From positions 1-30,415 of the forward strand of contig CAXKVV010000379.1 in NCBI GenBank assembly GCA_964058805.1: DNA of 30,415 nucleotides. The letters run 5' to 3'. The notes beneath the pieces were generated by a model. It saw only the letters and a program-made list of their open reading frames with translations. It ran no database searches and was not told the origin of the DNA. The stretch comes from Schoenoplectus triqueter. Lineage: Eukaryota; Streptophyta; Magnoliopsida; Poales; Cyperaceae. Position numbers and translations under genes: made by a program. Every line of letters starts with the position of its first letter. The first letter of the stretch is position 1. Below are positions 29,928-30,415 of the stretch, piece by piece.

Positions 29928-30415
29928 AAATACCCAGAACACATATCTAAATACCTAGATATTATACTTAAATACTACATATCTAAATATCCATAATAAA
30001 TATCTAAATACCCAAAACACATCTCTAAATACCTAAATAAGAAATCTAAATACCTAAATATTATACTTAAATACCCAAAATACATATCTAAATACCTAGA
30101 TATTATATTTAAATACTCAGAACACATATCTAAATATTCAGAACAAATATCTAAATACCTAGAACACATCTCTAAATACCTAAATAAGAAAGCTAAATAT
30201 CTAGATATTATACTTAAATACCCGGAACACATATCTAAGTACCTAGAACACATATCTAAATATCTAAATAAGAAATCTAAATACCTATATATTATACTTA
30301 AATACTCAGAACACATATCTAAATACCCATAACACATATCTAAATACCCAGAACACATATCTAAATATCTAAATAAGAATTCTAAATGCCTAGATATTAT
30401 ACTTGAATACCCATA
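29928..30415. repeat. 21-bp minisatellite with higher-order structure, running off the right edge
   Basis: About 23 units of 21 bp, each starting aaatacc (or a variant), fill the end of the window; only one unit near 29970 is short (15 bp). Three unit types recur: A ending agaacacatatct, B ending tagatattatactt, and C ending taaataagaaatct. They follow a rule: two or three A units (one to three near the left end), then C, then B. Because 21 is a multiple of three, the minus strand stays open as seven-residue repeats such as YLDMCSG, YLDFLFR and YLSIISR (29975-30358); this is a by-product of the period, not evidence for a protein. Confidence 0.9.

Overview
The window is nuclear DNA of a flowering plant. 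It holds many-exon genes with short GT-AG introns, very AT-rich intergenic DNA packed with small non-autonomous transposons, telo-boxes (AAACCCTA) in the leaders of both genes, and two plant-type proteins: a class XI myosin heavy chain and a long-presequence mitochondrial ribosomal protein uS15. I cannot decide between monocot and eudicot.

Layout. (1) Positions 1-9098, minus strand: the 5' part of a class XI myosin gene. Twenty-two coding exons were placed at base level and join in frame to 878 residues, covering the SH3-like N-terminus, the whole motor and six IQ motifs. The coiled coil and cargo-binding tail lie beyond the left edge. The first coding exon holds only the ATG, intron 19 is a GC-AG intron, and intron 21 carries a truncated non-LTR retroelement with an 18-bp target duplication. 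(2) About 9.1-9.75 kb: leader and upstream region of the myosin gene. (3) 9.75-23.3 kb: a gene-poor interval in which I recognise no protein gene. It holds hAT-like and Mutator-like MITEs, including three long foldback (hairpin) elements abutting one another at 13.1-15.05 kb, a relative of one of them at 18.5 kb, and a strikingly CpG-rich foldback element at 17.16-17.74 kb built from perfect palindromes. (4) 23.43-26.01 kb, plus strand: a complete five-exon gene for a 458-residue uS15-family protein, very probably of the mitochondrial small ribosomal subunit. (5) 26.0-30.4 kb: no gene; three clustered MITEs (one inserted in the centre of a 20-bp perfect palindrome) and, from 29.93 kb to the right edge, a 21-bp minisatellite with higher-order organisation.

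The two genes are transcribed away from each other, about 14 kb apart, and have no evident functional link: one drives transport along actin, the other belongs to mitochondrial translation. The notable content is the repeat landscape. Several families with near full-length inverted repeats would fold into long double-stranded RNA if transcribed, and so are candidate small-RNA sources. I saw no tRNA, rRNA, CRISPR or intact autonomous transposon.
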